Source: Piliocolobus tephrosceles (taxonomy: Eukaryota > Chordata > Mammalia > Primates > Cercopithecidae). From it: DNA of 64,000 nucleotides. The notes beneath the pieces are model-generated. The model saw only the letters and a list, made by a program, of their open reading frames with translations. It did not search any database and was not told where the DNA came from. Of this stretch, positions 44,542 to 56,591 are shown piece after piece (the stretch's first letter is position 1; each line of letters opens with the position of its first letter). The translations under genes were made by a program, and so were the position numbers. The stretch covers positions 26,897,982-26,961,981 of the forward strand of contig NC_045452.1 of the NCBI RefSeq assembly GCF_002776525.5, read 5' to 3'.

Positions 44542-44551
44542 NNNNNNNNNN
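44542..44551. other. Assembly gap, 10 N, in the minisatellite
   Basis: Second short placeholder in the same array. Confidence 0.98.
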
Positions 44552-45238
44552 TAATGGATGCAGGCATTCTAATGGAATTCAGGTGTTCTAATGGAATTAG
44601 GTGTTCTATGGATTCTGGCATTCTAATGGATTCAGGTGTTCTAATGGATGCAGGTGTTTCCTAATGGCTTCAGGTATGAATTCAGGTATCCTAATGGAGT
44701 CAGGTATTCTAATGAATTCAGGTGGTCTAATATAATTCAGGTATGGAATGCAGGTATTCTAATGGAATTCAGGTGTTCTAATGGATTGAGGCATTTTAAT
44801 GGTTCAGGTATTTCAATAGAATTCAGGTATTCTAATGGATTCGGGTATTCTGATAGAAGTCAGGTATCATAATGTTGGACTGTGTCATGGGCCAGGTGCT
44901 GTACTAAGGATTAACCCTAAGGATATCTCTGATGACGACACCAACAAGGCCCAGCAGGTACAACTGTTACCCTGACGGTACACAAGTGTTAACTTGCTGA
45001 AGGCCAAAAGCTAGCGCTATACAGCCAGGACTGGAAGCCTGCACGTCCCATCTACCCCTTCCTTTTCAGGTCTTTCTGACAGGCTGCAGGTGGGGCAGGT
45101 CTCTTTCAGGAGGATAGGGGCTTATGATCCTAGGTTCCCACCACGTGGGCAACTATTGCTAAACCTGATATTAGCAACAAACTCCAAGACTCATGATCAA
45201 AATTTGAGGAGTAGCCCTGAAGTACAAAATAGAACTTT

Positions 45239-45533
45239 TTTTTTTGAGACAGGGTCTCACTCTCTAGCTCAGGCTGGAGTACAGTGGCGTGATCTTGGCT
45301 CACAGCAGCCTCCATCTCCCTGGCTCAAGTGAACCTACGACCTCAGCCTCCCAAGTAGCTGGGACGACAGGCATGTATCACCACACCCGGCCAGTTTTTT
45401 TATTATTATTTTTTGCAGAGATGGGGTTTTGCCACGTGGTCCAGGCTGGTCTTGAACCCCTGGGCACAACCAATCCTCCCACCTTGGCTTCCCAGAGTGC
45501 TGGGATTATAGGTGTGAGCCATTGTGCCTGGCC
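45239..45533 (-). mobile_element. AluJ/S, antisense
   Basis: aatagaac flanks both ends. tgagacagggtctcactctc to gagccattgtgcctggcc. Confidence 0.88.
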
Positions 45534-46110
45534 AATAGAACATTTTAAAAGGAGAATCATATACAGAGTTGTTGGTTTTTTTTTTTTTTTCCTTAAGATG
45601 AATGGGAAGGGATATATTCTCTGCGCTATATTCAGTAGAGAGGAAAGAACTTTTGATTATTAAAAGAAATGAGAGCAAAGATGTTTGGCAGTTCTTAAGT
45701 TATTTAAAGCCCTAGCTTCAGCTTAATATTCCCTGTATGGTATTAGGATATGCGATACATAGTCGGAGAGGAGAGAAACCACAATGTGGAAGGCAGTCGA
45801 CTTTTCACTTAACCACGAGAAGCAGCTGCTGTTGAGGAGTTTATGAGCCAGATGAGGTGTTGATGGGTTTCCCAGGAGAGACACATCGTGAAGATCTCTG
45901 AAAGGAGACCTGGGATAGAAGAATCACAAGACCAACCTCGAGGATGAAGGGCTGTCAGGGGAGGCCAGATCTGAAGGTGTTTTCACCCCTCACTGATCAC
46001 AGGGAAGGAGCCCTCAGACCCACAGGCAGCTTCTGCTACGAGGTGACTGAGCCTGGTCACACCTCACCCTTGGGTGGCACTTTTATGCTTTAAGAAGTAT
46101 GCATACTTTA
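45534..46110. other. Unique intergenic sequence
   Basis: A T-run at 45578-45590; otherwise nothing recognised. Confidence 0.5.
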
Positions 46111-46111
46111 A

Positions 46112-46255
46112 GACTGGGCGAGGTGGGTCACGCCTGTAATCTCAGCACTTTGGGAGGCCGAGACAGGTGGATTGCTTAAGCCCAGGAGTTTGAGGCCAGC
46201 CTGGACAGCACAGTGAGACCCCATCTGTTACAATTTTAAAAACTATATTAAAAAA
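46112..46255 (+). mobile_element. Alu left monomer (FLAM-like), sense
   Basis: gactgggcgaggtgggtcac to agtgagaccccatctgttac and an A-rich end. No right arm. Confidence 0.8.
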
Positions 46256-46269
46256 AGAAGTACTTTAAC

Positions 46270-46440
46270 ATCTTTCTTGTTTAGCTCACAAAAAAAGTCC
46301 TATGAGGAGACAGGAAGTGTTATTATTGATATTTTACTGGAAAACCCCTACTGAGGTTCACATTAAGCGTGATTTACCCAAAGTCTTATTCTAAATGGGT
46401 GATGGTAGGAGGTATTGTGTGAATTCCAGCCCCGAGAGTG
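46270..46440 (-). mobile_element. MIR, antisense (weak)
   Basis: gttattattgatattttactgg followed by ctgaggttcacattaagc and tttacccaaagtc (quoted in part); diverged. Confidence 0.5.
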
Positions 46441-46965
46441 CTCAAGAGCAGCAAATCTGTCACTAACAGTCAGGTGAACGTCTAGCTGTTCTATAGGCGT
46501 TCAAACTTTTAATCTCACCAAAGCAGATTCCCTGCAGACAAAACATCACACAGAAATAAGGTTTTCTTAACCTATCACCGTGCTTCTCCCAGCCCCACTG
46601 AGGCAGATAAACCCTACGCATCTGACAGGTCAGACTGCTCACAGCTTTCATTTTTATTCCTGCCATGCCATGCCATGCCCTGACTTTGAGACTCAGTTTC
46701 CCCATCTGAAAATAGAAGGGATGATGGGATGATCTTAAGAATCCTGAAAAGTCTTCCCAGTTCTAGAACTCCAGACTGAGCAGGTCTGCCCTGGCAACCT
46801 TGGCTCCACTGGTGGATGACAAGGGCAACAAGGTCCTGCATTCAAAGACTTTACATGGAAAGGGCGCACGCTCTAATGCCTCATGTGGTCCGTCATAAGC
46901 GAAGACAACATCACTCACTCGCTGACCCTCTCCCTTGACCTCTGTCTTCTTTCGTTCCCCCATTT
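46441..46965. other. Unique intergenic sequence
   Basis: A sense MIR-like phrase, gagactcagtttccccatct, lies near 46688. Otherwise unrecognised. Confidence 0.45.
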
Positions 46966-46968
46966 CCT

Positions 46969-47262
46969 TTTGTTTGAGATGGGGATCTCTATCTCTTGCC
47001 CAGGTTGGAGTGCAATGACACCACCATGGCTCACGGCAGCCTCAACCTGTCTGGCTCAAGTGATCCTCCCACCTCAGCCTCCCAAGTAGGTGGGACTACA
47101 GTTGCACAACACCATGTCCAGCTAGTTTTTAAATTTTTTTTTTTCAAAGACAGGGTTTCACCATGTTGCCCAGGTCAGTCTTGAACTCCTGGGCTCAAGC
47201 GATCATCCCGACTCAGCCTACCAAAGTGCTGGGATTACAGGTGTGAGCCACGCACCCAGCCC
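46969..47262 (-). mobile_element. AluJ, antisense
   Basis: ttgagatggggatctctatc to gagccacgcacccagcc; strongly diverged. Confidence 0.85.
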
Positions 47263-47282
47263 TTCCCCCCATGTTAGTGGTT

Positions 47283-47312
47283 ATGCTATATTTGTTTTAT
47301 TAAATATAGCAT
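47283..47312. repeat. 11-bp perfect hairpin in an AT-rich tract
   Basis: atgctatattt and aaatatagcat pair exactly around an 8-base loop. The surroundings to 47390 are AT-rich. Confidence 0.85.
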
Positions 47313-49916
47313 ATATTTAATAAGTATTGCAATATTCTAATATTTTAATAATAATAAATATAGTTTTAATAAATATTGACTCCTTTTTACAATTTGGCAG
47401 GGTATAATTCCAAATACATGCATAAAAGCAGGGAGAAAGGGAGGGAGGCAGAAACAGGGAGGAAATGAGAAAGGAGGGAGGCAGGGTGTGCGCGAGGTAC
47501 CAGACACCCTTAGAGTAGCCAGGACGCTGTCGGCCTGCAGCATGCACGTCGGGCCGTGCCTTTGCCAACAGTGATGGGGTTTCGCCATGTGGTCCAGGCT
47601 GGTCCACCCAAGGCCATGGGCCAGGAGTTTTGATTCATCTTCTCCCTACAGCCCCCGCCCCCCGGTCAGCAGTCTTATCCCTACTTTATAAATGATGAAA
47701 CAGGGGCTCAAAGACTTTAGCCAAGGCCACACAGCAGTATGTGGTGGTGCCAGGATGTGCCCTCCTGGGGGGCACCATGGGGTAGGGATGAGGCACTGCC
47801 ATCAGAGGCCAACTCCTGCCAGTGGCAGGCCTGGAAGTGACGTGCCTGGAGGGTCATGTGGGCCCCATCATTGGCCCCTACTGGGACTGGCCTGCACATT
47901 GGCTAGCTGACTGGCCTTTCCCTGACCACCCTTGCCTCTGAAGTGAGGTGGGTGATAATGCCTGCCGCCTCCCACACACAGATGACAGCAAGCACTGAAG
48001 TGAAACAGAACTTTGGAAACCAAGAGGTCCTAAGACAGCAGTGACCTCATTTTTGCTAAAGTCCCCAGTACTGCTGTGACGCAGGGAGCCTGGAATCTTT
48101 ATTTCCTTCTTCCGGCAAGGGCACAGAGGACCCACGGCGCCAAGATTTGTTTGCTGTGGGCTGACAGTAGGACCGGGCCTGGAGTCTAGACCTGGGCCCA
48201 CACACTGGCTCCTCTCCCAGTGAGGTGGGCAAACTGGGCCAGTGACTTCACCTTCCCAGCCCCAAAGTCCCTGTCTGCAACACGGAACTAAACGGGCGAC
48301 AGTACCTATAAGGACTCCTTAAAATGCTAGCTCCTATTCCCTTTTTGGGAAAGGACCGCTGAAGCCCATGGCAGCCAAAAATCTCAAGCAGACCCTGAAT
48401 CCACGCCCTGATGGTCTGGAAGGGGAAGGAAATAGAGCCAAGAGCTGGAGCCTGGTCAGCTTAAGGCCACGGTGCCCTAAGAAAGGTTCTGTGTTCATGG
48501 GCATGTGTAAGGACTGTGTCCTGACCAGCCCCCATAGGACCTCACACTGTGCTTCTCACCCGGCACCTGGGGAACCAAGGCCCACACCTGCCCAGGGCTA
48601 CACAGCAACTGAGGCAGAAACTCCCTTCGCCAGGCGCCAAGCCCAGCGCTCTTTCTGCTCGGTCCATAGAAGGAAAGGCATTTGTTCTAGAAGGTCAGTC
48701 TCCTGACCACATTCCGCAAATCTCCCAAATAGAAGTCAGAACATTGCAATCGCGGGCAGTCCCCCTCCGGCCTTTGTGGAATCTGAGGCTGCTTAGAGGA
48801 ACGGTTCTCAGCTGGTGCATGCTGGCCGCCATCCAAGGCCCACCCATGAATAGCCTTGATCTCGGGCAACACTGAGATGCTTTTTTCCTCTTTGGCCACA
48901 GATGCTTGTCACACCGGCAAGTTGCCTGGCAGCGCCTCCTGGGTCTCTGTGACCTGGTATGGTTTGGAGACAAGCGAACGCTCCAATCTGCAGGGAGACC
49001 CGTTTCCCTTGGGAACAGACACGCACATCCACCCCATGCCCCCTTCTCTTTCCTTCTAGCAGAGGAAGCGGCCAGTCCCTGTGCCCTGTCCAGGCAGGCC
49101 GGTGTCCAAAGCTGGCCCCCAGGGTGTGCTCTGCGTGGGTTTAGCCTGGAATGTTCATGGAAACAGCTCAGGTGCCTCGCTGGGTTTGAGCCTCATATGG
49201 ACCTGATGAAGGAGATAGAGCCGGAGGGTCCTGTGGTCCTTGATCTTGGGGTAAGGACACCAGGCGTAAGGAGGTGCAAAGGATTTGCCACAGGTCCCGA
49301 CAAGTATGAGGTGCAGCTTGGAACCACCCTGAGCTTCTGCCAATCAAGGCCCATTAAATACCTCCCCCCAAGGCAGCGGGACTGACCCCAAGCCAGGTGC
49401 TCTCCTGTCTCTGCACCCACCTTGCTGGTGACTTCAGACCTGCTCCCTTCCTTCTCTGAGACTGTAATATGAGGAGAGAGGAAGCGCATTTCCACCAGAT
49501 CCAGGTTAGGGACTGTGGGGAGAGACATGACTCACAGTCAGCACCCTGTGACTGTGGGCACGGTGGGGTGGGCACTCCTGGTTGTAGTGTCTGCCACTCT
49601 CTCATGCTCCCCCATTTCCTCTTGAGGAGTCAACAGTGGTCTCCATTCACATGTCAGCCCTGCCGGCCCTGAGCTCTCAGTGGGGACCCGGGAACAGCGC
49701 CCTCCCCCACACTCTGTTGCTCCTTCTTAGGCCCCTGAACACTTGGGCCGGGGACCTCTTACCCTACACCCTCTGCCTAGGGCATCACAGCTCAGCCAAG
49801 GCTTCCATGGTCAGTCTCGTGCCAGCCGCCTCCAATCCCCAGGCCAACTTTTCCTCTCTGCTGGGATGTCCTGAGGGACAAGAGCAGCACATCCAAAAAC
49901 AGTCTCTTTCGATTGT
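47313..49916. other. Unique intergenic sequence with two MIR pieces
   Basis: An antisense MIR at about 47660-47760 (ctactttataaatgatgaaa) and a sense MIR at about 48190-48330 (ctgggccagtgacttcacc). No exon recognised over 48330-49916. Confidence 0.5.
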
Positions 49917-50270
49917 GACAACATTCCATTGGTGGGTGACAGTGTTCTATTGGCGGGTGACAGTTCCATTGGCAGGTGACAGTGTTCCATTGGCAGGTGA
50001 CAGTGTTCTATTGGCAGGTGACAGTGTTCCATTGGCAGGTGACAGTGTTCTATTGGCAGGTGACAGTGTTCCATTGGCAGGTGACAGTGTTCCATTGGCG
50101 GGTGACAGTATTCCATTGGCGGGTGACAGTTCCATTGGCAGGTGACAGTGTTCTATTGGCAGGTGACAGTGTTCCATGAGAGAGTGGCAGCATTCTATTG
50201 GTGAGTGATAGTGTTCCATTGGTGGGTAACACTGTTCCATGGGGTGACAGCATTCCACTGGTGGGTGATG
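49917..50270 (+). repeat. 21-bp minisatellite (ttccattggcaggtgacagtg), ~17 copies
   Basis: Units of 19-21 bp. ccattgg and ctattgg forms alternate in the middle, giving a 42-bp higher order. Each typical unit contains an inverted CCAAT core, a CAGGTG E-box and a TGACAG motif. Units decay toward the right (50170 onward). The 21-bp unit keeps frames open on both strands. Confidence 0.95.
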
Positions 50271-50804
50271 AGCTGTGTGGTGACATGTGCCCCAGCAGGG
50301 GAGAGTTAGTGGGGCCGAAAGAGTAAACAGCACAGCCGAGGCCATGGCCTGTCTACAGCACAGCAGACCCCATGTGTAGGTGACTGGGGCCCAGCTGGCT
50401 GGGCTGGAGGCTGCACTGAGTGCTGAGATGACACCTGGGCTGACAGCCGATCTCCCAGTGATAGGAAATGAAAACAGGAGCTTGTGAGATGAGCCCCTGC
50501 TGAAGGGAGCCCAGGAGCAGACACACCTGCCAAAGCTCTTTCTAAAGGGCTTCTCTTCTGCTATTTTCTCACCTCACTTCCTGCTCAAGAAAGCCAGGGC
50601 TTCTCTGTTGGCAGAGGCCACTGTGGCTAGACACAAGGGATCGGGGCCAGCCAGACGTGTGGTGAGTTGTGTGCGTTTCTGCACAATTAACTCGGAGCCT
50701 GTGAATGAGGAGCAGTGTTGGGGTCACACAGGGAGATGCATGCAAAGGCTTGCACATGGCACTGAGGTCGCCACGAATGTTCTCATTGGTTGTGTCCATT
50801 GATT
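50271..50804. other. Unique intergenic sequence
   Basis: Nothing recognised. Confidence 0.5.
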
Positions 50805-51470
50805 GCTATCTCAGTCCCTGCTGTAACAAAATACCATCAACTTGGCGGTGGGAGGGGAGGGTGGAGGTTATACATAACAGAAATGTATTGCTTACATTTG
50901 TGAAGTCTGGAATTCTGAGATCAAGGCGCCAGTAGATTCAGTGTCTGGTGAGGACAGCTTCCAGCTCACGGACAGCTGTGTCCTCACGCGATGGAAGGGA
51001 GAGGCAGCTTCCCATGGCCTCTTAAGGGCGTGAATTTCATTCATGAGGCCCCCACCATGACTACTCACCTCCCAAAGGCCCCACCTCTTTTTTTTTTTTT
51101 CTTTTTTTGAGACAGAGTCTCGCTCTGTCGCCCAGGCTGGAGTGCAGTGGCGTGATCTCCACTGACTGCAAGCTCTGCCTCCCGGGTTCATGCCATTCCC
51201 CTGCCTCAGCCTCCCGAGTAGCTGGGACTACAGGCGCCCGCCATCGCACCTGGCTAATTTTTGTATTTTTAGTAGAGACGGGGTTTCACCGTGTTAGTCA
51301 GGATGGTCTCGATCTCCTGACCTCATGATCCGCCTATCTCGGCCTCCCAAAGTGCTGGGATTACAGGCATGAGCCACCGCGCCCGGCCAAGGCCCCACCT
51401 CTTAACGCCGTCCCACTGGGGTTCAGTTTCAACCTGTGAACTTTGGGGGACAGATTCAGCCCTCAACAAT
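50805..51470 (-). mobile_element. MLT1-type LTR, antisense, split by an AluY
   Basis: gctgtaacaaaataccatca, tctggaattctgagatcaagg, gtagattcagtgtctggtga, cctcccaaaggccccacctc, then after the Alu gttcagtttcaacctgtgaa (quoted in parts). Confidence 0.8.
51090..51388 (-). mobile_element. AluY, antisense, inside the MLT1 LTR
   Basis: Target-site duplication aaggccccacctctt at 51075-51089 and 51389-51403. Confidence 0.93.
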
Positions 51471-51579
51471 CGCCCTTCTTCCTGTTGCCCAAGTTGGAAT
51501 CTGGCCATTGTTCTCAACTCCCTCATCCTCCTGGTTCCATCCCTCTGTCCCCAGCCTGATACTCCTGCAGAGGTGATTT

Positions 51580-51883
51580 TTTTTTTCTTTTTTTTTTTTT
51601 TTGAGATGGAGTCTTGCTCTGTCACCCAGACTGGAGTGCAGTGGCGTGATCTCAGCTCACTGCAACCTCTGCCTCCTGGATTCAAGCAATTCTCTTGCCT
51701 CAGCCTCCCGAGTAGCTGGGATTACAGGCATGCACCACCATGCCAATTTTTGTATTTTTAGTAGAGATGGAGTTTCACCATGTTGGTCAGGCTGGTCTTG
51801 AACTCCTGACCTTGTGATCTGCACACCTCAGCCTCCCAAAGTGCTGGAATTACAGGCATGAGCCACTGCGCCTGGCCACAGGT
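51580..51883 (-). mobile_element. AluS/Y, antisense
   Basis: Long T-tract, ttgagatggagtcttgctct to gagccactgcgcctggcc. Flanks aggtgatt on both sides. Confidence 0.9.
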
Positions 51884-51899
51884 GATTCTTGAGCCTGTT

Positions 51900-51916
51900 C
51901 CCCCCCCCCCCCCCCC
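51900..51916 (+). repeat. Poly-C run (17 C)
   Basis: A homopolymer of 17 C followed by a further C-rich stretch; prone to length errors. Confidence 0.9.
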
Positions 51917-52676
51917 TCCCCCATCTCCCGCCCCTGCCATGCTCAGGCCCAACACTGCTCTCTGGGGACATGGCAGCCCCCTCATAGCCACCCCCAGTTC
52001 CAGGCCTGTGAACTCTGACTTGTTCTCCTGCTGTGGCCAAGGTTATCTTTCCAGGGCATGGCTCTGATGATGACCTTCCCCTTCTCCCTGCTGTTCAGGA
52101 TGGCCTTGCTCCTTGAACGAGCACCAACGGGCCTCTCCCCTCCTCCCCCATGAACCCCTGGCCTCTTCCTAAAGTCCCCAGTCACTCTCACACCTCAGTA
52201 TGCTTAACAAGCTTTCCTCTCCTTGGAATTCCCATTCCCACGGCCCACCTGGCCGGCTGCAGGGCATCCTCTAGGTCCCACCTCCATCTCCCCTGCTCTG
52301 GGAAAAGGTCCCAGACTCCCTGGGCAGTTGTGACTCTTCCCTGGGCTGGAGTTCCCACTGCCTCCTTGCTCACTGCCCAGCAGGTTGACCCCTCTTAGGC
52401 GGGAGCCCTTCGCAAGCAGGAGTGCTCTCAAGGAATACTCCGTAAGCGCTTCTGTGGGCCAGGCCCAGCGCTGAGGACCCGGGCTCTGCAGAAGCCTCTA
52501 GGTGGTGGGTGAGACAGGTGTGTGCCAACCACAGGTACAGGGGAGTGAATGAACGTAAGACGGGTGTGCATGGTCCTGTAGGTGAGCTGTGGAGGAGCAG
52601 CCAATGCCACTTCAGGGGAGATGACATTAAAGCTGGTTTTGGAGGATCAGTTGGGATTTATCAAAATCCTTCTCCA
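51917..52676. other. Unique intergenic sequence
   Basis: GC-rich, nothing recognised. Confidence 0.5.
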
Positions 52677-52983
52677 GGCTGGGTGAGGTGGCTCATGCCT
52701 GTAATACCAGCACTTTGGGAGGCCAAGGCGGGCAGGTCGATTGAGCCTAGGAGTTCGACACCAGCTTGGGCAACATGGTGAAACCCCGTCTCTACAAAAA
52801 TATAAAAATTAGCTGGGCGCGGTGGCATGTGCCTATAGTCCCAGCTACTCGGGAGGCTAAGGTGGGAGAATGGATTGAGCCTGGGACGCAGAGGTTGCAG
52901 TGAGCTAAGATCAAGCCACTGCACTCCAGCCTGGGCAACAGAGCGAGACCCTGTCTCAAAACAAAACAAAACAAAACAAAAAA
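52677..52983 (+). mobile_element. AluS/J, sense, with (AAAAC)n tail
   Basis: ggctgggtgaggtggctcat to ccctgtctc, then caaaacaaaacaaaac. Flanks resemble aaatccttctcca / aaaattctcca. Confidence 0.9.
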
Positions 52984-53545
52984 TTCTCCAAGTACTCAGG
53001 TTCACTTGCACCACTCGCTCATCTCAGAGCCAAGGACATTGATCACCTGCTCCAGACTCCGGTATGAAGAGCCATGGAGACGTGCTGGAAGGTGCTACAG
53101 GCAGCTTCCCAGCAAAACCAGGACTTCCCTTATTGGGACCCTGAAAAGTCTTTGCTAAAAGTCTCTCCCTCCCCCAGCCTATGGCTGGCTTTGTGGCCAT
53201 AAGACCTGTATAGCAGCACATGGGCTGCACTGAGAAGGGCCCCGTGCTGGGCTTAATGCTCTGCTGTCACCGATTTGAAATTCTTAATTTTTTTGAACAA
53301 GGGGCCTGCATTCTCACTTTGCATTGAACCCTGCAAATGATGTAGCCAGTCCTGGCCCAGAATAGCCCCTTCCCTCCAGCGAAGATGTCTAGAAATTATA
53401 CTTCACAGTTTCTTGGACACTTGACATAATTTTAGTTAATATTTCGTTGTTCTTTTCTGGCCTAACCATTCATCTGGCATTATTACTGGCCCTGGGAACA
53501 AAGTTTTTGGCAACAAAGAATGTCCTTGTAAGATAGTCTTTATTG
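52984..53545. other. Unique intergenic sequence
   Basis: Nothing recognised. Confidence 0.5.
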
Positions 53546-53783
53546 GCCGGGCGTGGTGGCTCACGCCTATAATCCCAGCACTTTGGGAGGCTGAGGCGTG
53601 AGGACCACCTGAGGTCAGGAGTTCAAGACCAGCCTGGCCAACATGGTAAAACTCCATCTCTACTAAAAATACAAAATTAGCCAGGTGTGTTGACAGACGC
53701 CTGTAATCCCAGGTACTCGGGAGGCTGAGGTAGGAGAATCACTGGAACCCGGGAAGCAGAGTTTGCAGTGAGCCGAGATCGCC
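53546..53783 (+). mobile_element. AluS, sense, 3' truncated
   Basis: ggccgggcgtggtggctcac stops abruptly at gagccgagatcgcc; the last ~50 bases and A tail are missing, suggesting a later deletion. Confidence 0.88.
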
Positions 53784-54455
53784 CAGACACAGGCACTGGA
53801 TGAATTAAGGAATGATTAACGAGAGGTTCTCCCTTTTAAGAAAACAATTCCCTATGGAATTCCTTTAAAGAGCCACATTCCTAATACATTTTTAATATGC
53901 TTCAACATATTAAAAATTATTTACACACAGTCTTCTCAGGTCTGTTCATTGAGCCAGTGTGCCTGACCTCCATTCTGTGTGGGGTAAAGGATGGCTGCCA
54001 CGCCCCCACCCCCTCGGGTGCTGTACACCAGAGCTGGCACCCACTGGAACATGCTGAGGCGTGCCAAGCCATGACCCCCACATGGCTCAAGCCTTGGGCT
54101 TGGCAGTGAACTCTCCGTACAGAGTCCTTAACTGGTCTTGGGTCCAAAGTGAGTGAGAGTCGCCCTGAATCAACACACCAGCACCTTTCATGGGCCAGAA
54201 GCGCTGTACGACCGTGGAGACCCAGAACGACCCCAGGACCCCAAGACGGTCCTGTGAACACAGGCCTGCAACTCCTTGGGACATTTGGTCACCCTCACAT
54301 GCCTGGGGGAAGGTGAGACAGGGGAGACTCATAAGCAAGAGAAAGGGACCAGACTCCAAATGAGTCTCTGCCCAGGACTGGGTGCCCCAGCCAGGTGGCA
54401 CTCTCAGCATGGTTGGTCCCAGGCATGGCAGGGGTCTTAGAAAATGTGGAGGGAG
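53784..54455. other. Unique intergenic sequence
   Basis: An AT-rich start (53784-53930), otherwise nothing recognised. Confidence 0.5.
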
Positions 54456-54756
54456 GCCGGGCGCGGTGGCTCAAGCCTGTAATCCCAGCACTTTGGGAGG
54501 CCGAGACGGGCGGATCACGAGGTCAGGAGATCGAGACCATCCTGGTTAACACAGTGAAACCCCACCTCTACTAAAAATACAAAAAACTAGCGTGGTGAGG
54601 TGGCAGGCGCCTGTAGTCCCAGCTACTCAGGAGGCTGAGGCAGGAGAATGGCGTAAACCCGGGAGGCAGAGCTTGCAGTGAGCTGAGATCCGGCCACTGT
54701 ACCCCAGCCTGGGCAACAGAGCAAGACTCCATCTCAAAAAAAAAAAAAGAAAGAAA
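54456..54756 (+). mobile_element. Young AluY (Old World monkey type), sense
   Basis: Target-site duplication agaaaatgtggaggga on both sides (about 54439 and 54760), tail ending in (gaaa)n. Confidence 0.92.
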
Positions 54757-55484
54757 GAAAGAAAATGTGGAGGGAGACACTGGGAAGAGCAGGACCCTGA
54801 GGCAGGGGCCTCACTTACAGGGGTTGAAAGCTCTAAGGGCGGTGCAAATTCTGGACCTCATTTGCCTCATCTGTCAGCTGGGGATGATAACCCCCCCGAG
54901 CCGTGTCCCTGGAAGGATCGGCTGAGACGGTGGATTTAAAGGAGCCCGCCAGCGCTCGGGCATCACGGTGACATGGATTTATGATGAGGATGGTGTTTGG
55001 GTTCATGCGCATAAAGGAATGTGAATGCCAACTCTGGAAAAGCCCCAGCACAGCCCTCCTGAGGAGCATGAACAGGGAATAGATGGTGAAAAGAAAAAAA
55101 ACAACCTCTTCTCCAGGATCCTAACATGTACTGATTTGGTTTAATGGAGAGCGAACCAAATTTTTCTTGAGGCTGTTTCCTGAAGTTTTAGTTGCAGGAT
55201 GGGAGTGGATTTGCTCGCTGATGGAGGGAAGTCACAGAGAATAGAGGTGCCCGCTACCCGGGTGCCCAGGGAAGGTGTGGGAAGGACGGATGTGACCCTG
55301 AGCTTTTATGCAGGAATCTGGGGGGACTCTGGACAGGGGAAAGGGGTTACTGAAGTTCATCAGGAGTGGATGCAGAATCTTCATGAATTTCATGGAGAGC
55401 AGAAGAGTGAGGCAGAACGGGGTGCAGGCCCCAAGAGAGGTGCCTAGCTGGGGCTGCTTGGGGACCTTTTAGGGGCACTGTGGG
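54757..55484. other. Unique intergenic sequence, possible MIR
   Basis: 54838-54970 has a weak sense MIR look (acctcatttgcctcatctgt). The remainder is unrecognised. Confidence 0.4.
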
Positions 55485-56275
55485 AGATCGGAAATTAGCC
55501 AGGAATGGTCAGAATCTGCAAATGTTTTCTTATATGGTAAAAGGGATTCTGCAGATGTGATTAAATCAAGGATCTAGGCCGGGTGTGGTGACTCACGCCT
55601 GTAATCCCAGCTCTTTTGGAGGCCAAGGTGGGCAGATCGCTTGAGCTCAGGAGTTCGAGACAAGCCTGGGCAACAGGGCGAAACCCTGTCTCCATAAAAA
55701 ATATAAAAGTTAGCCCTGTGTGGTGGCACTTGCCTGTAATCCCAGCTACTCAGAAGACTGAGGTTGGAGAATTGCTTTAGCCTGGGAGGCAGAGGCTGCA
55801 GTCAGCCGAGATTGCACCACTGCACTCCAGCCTGGGTGACACAGTGAGACTCTGTCTCAAAATAAAATGTAAAAAATCAAGGATCTTGATGTGGGGAGAC
55901 TGTCCCGGACTATCTGAGTGGGCATGCTGTGATCTCAGGGTCCTTATGAGAGGGAGGCAGAGGGATCTTTGATGACCAAAGAAGAAGAAATGATATGACA
56001 ATGGAAACAGATTAGAATGATGGGATTGGAAGATGGTGGAAGGAGCCACAAGCCAAGGCATGCAGGTAGCCACTGGAAGCCGACAAAAGCAAGGAAACAG
56101 ATTCTCCCCTGGGGCGTCCAGAAAGAACCAACCCTGCGGACACCTTGACTTTCTCCAGTAAAAATGATTTCAGACTGCTGACCTCCAGAGCCATAAGTGA
56201 ATACAGGTCTACTGTTTTAATCCACTGCATTTGGAGTAACTATTTACAGCAGCCATAGAGAACTAATATACAAGA
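55485..56275 (+). mobile_element. MLT1-type LTR, sense, split by an Alu
   Basis: gattctgcagatgtgattaa and atcaaggatc, then after the Alu gatcttgatgtggggagact, caagccaaggcatgcaggta, gatttcagactgctgacctc and tactgttttaatccac. Nearly complete. Confidence 0.8.
55578..55862 (+). mobile_element. Alu (S/J), sense, inside the MLT1 LTR
   Basis: Target site aaatcaaggatct at both ends (about 55562 and 55874). Confidence 0.9.
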
Positions 56276-56590
56276 GGACCCCGAGTTCTGAGTCAGGGCT
56301 GGACCCAGGCTGTGCAGGCTCCCCTTGGTTCCCAGGGTTCACTCAGGCAGCCCCTCACACCTTCACCACCAGCCTCTGTCTTTGCAAACTAAAGAACCCC
56401 AAGGTTTCCCTTCCCCCAGGAGGGTTCCAAACAACCTCCAGGGCCTTTCTTGAGGGTCCTGAGGAGCTGCCTGCTGGATTGCAAGTGTGGAAAACATTTC
56501 CTGGCTTGGGCTCCTGTATTCTTGTCCTCTAACTCCACTCAATCAATCATGAGGCAAAGGAATCTCCATCAACCATGGAACAGGCTCCTC
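56276..56590. other. Unique intergenic sequence
   Basis: Nothing recognised. Confidence 0.5.
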
Positions 56591-56591
56591 T

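Larger units (their letters stand above)
43917..44875 (+). repeat. 19-bp minisatellite (ttctaatggaattcaggtg), ~50 copies
   Basis: Units of 18-20 bp alternate between ggaattcaggtg and ggagtcaggtat forms. Many units carry an EcoRI-type gaattc. Two 10-N gaps lie inside, so the true length is unknown. Repeated Met-Glu-Phe style peptides are a by-product. Confidence 0.95.

Noticed and set aside
43917..44875. Regularly spaced 19-bp units resembling a CRISPR array
   Set aside because: Units abut without spacers and the genome is a primate; it is a minisatellite.
49636..50145. 169-codon frame with a seven-residue repeat
   Set aside because: The 21-bp repeat is a multiple of three and stays open on both strands. 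The upstream part has no coding signature.
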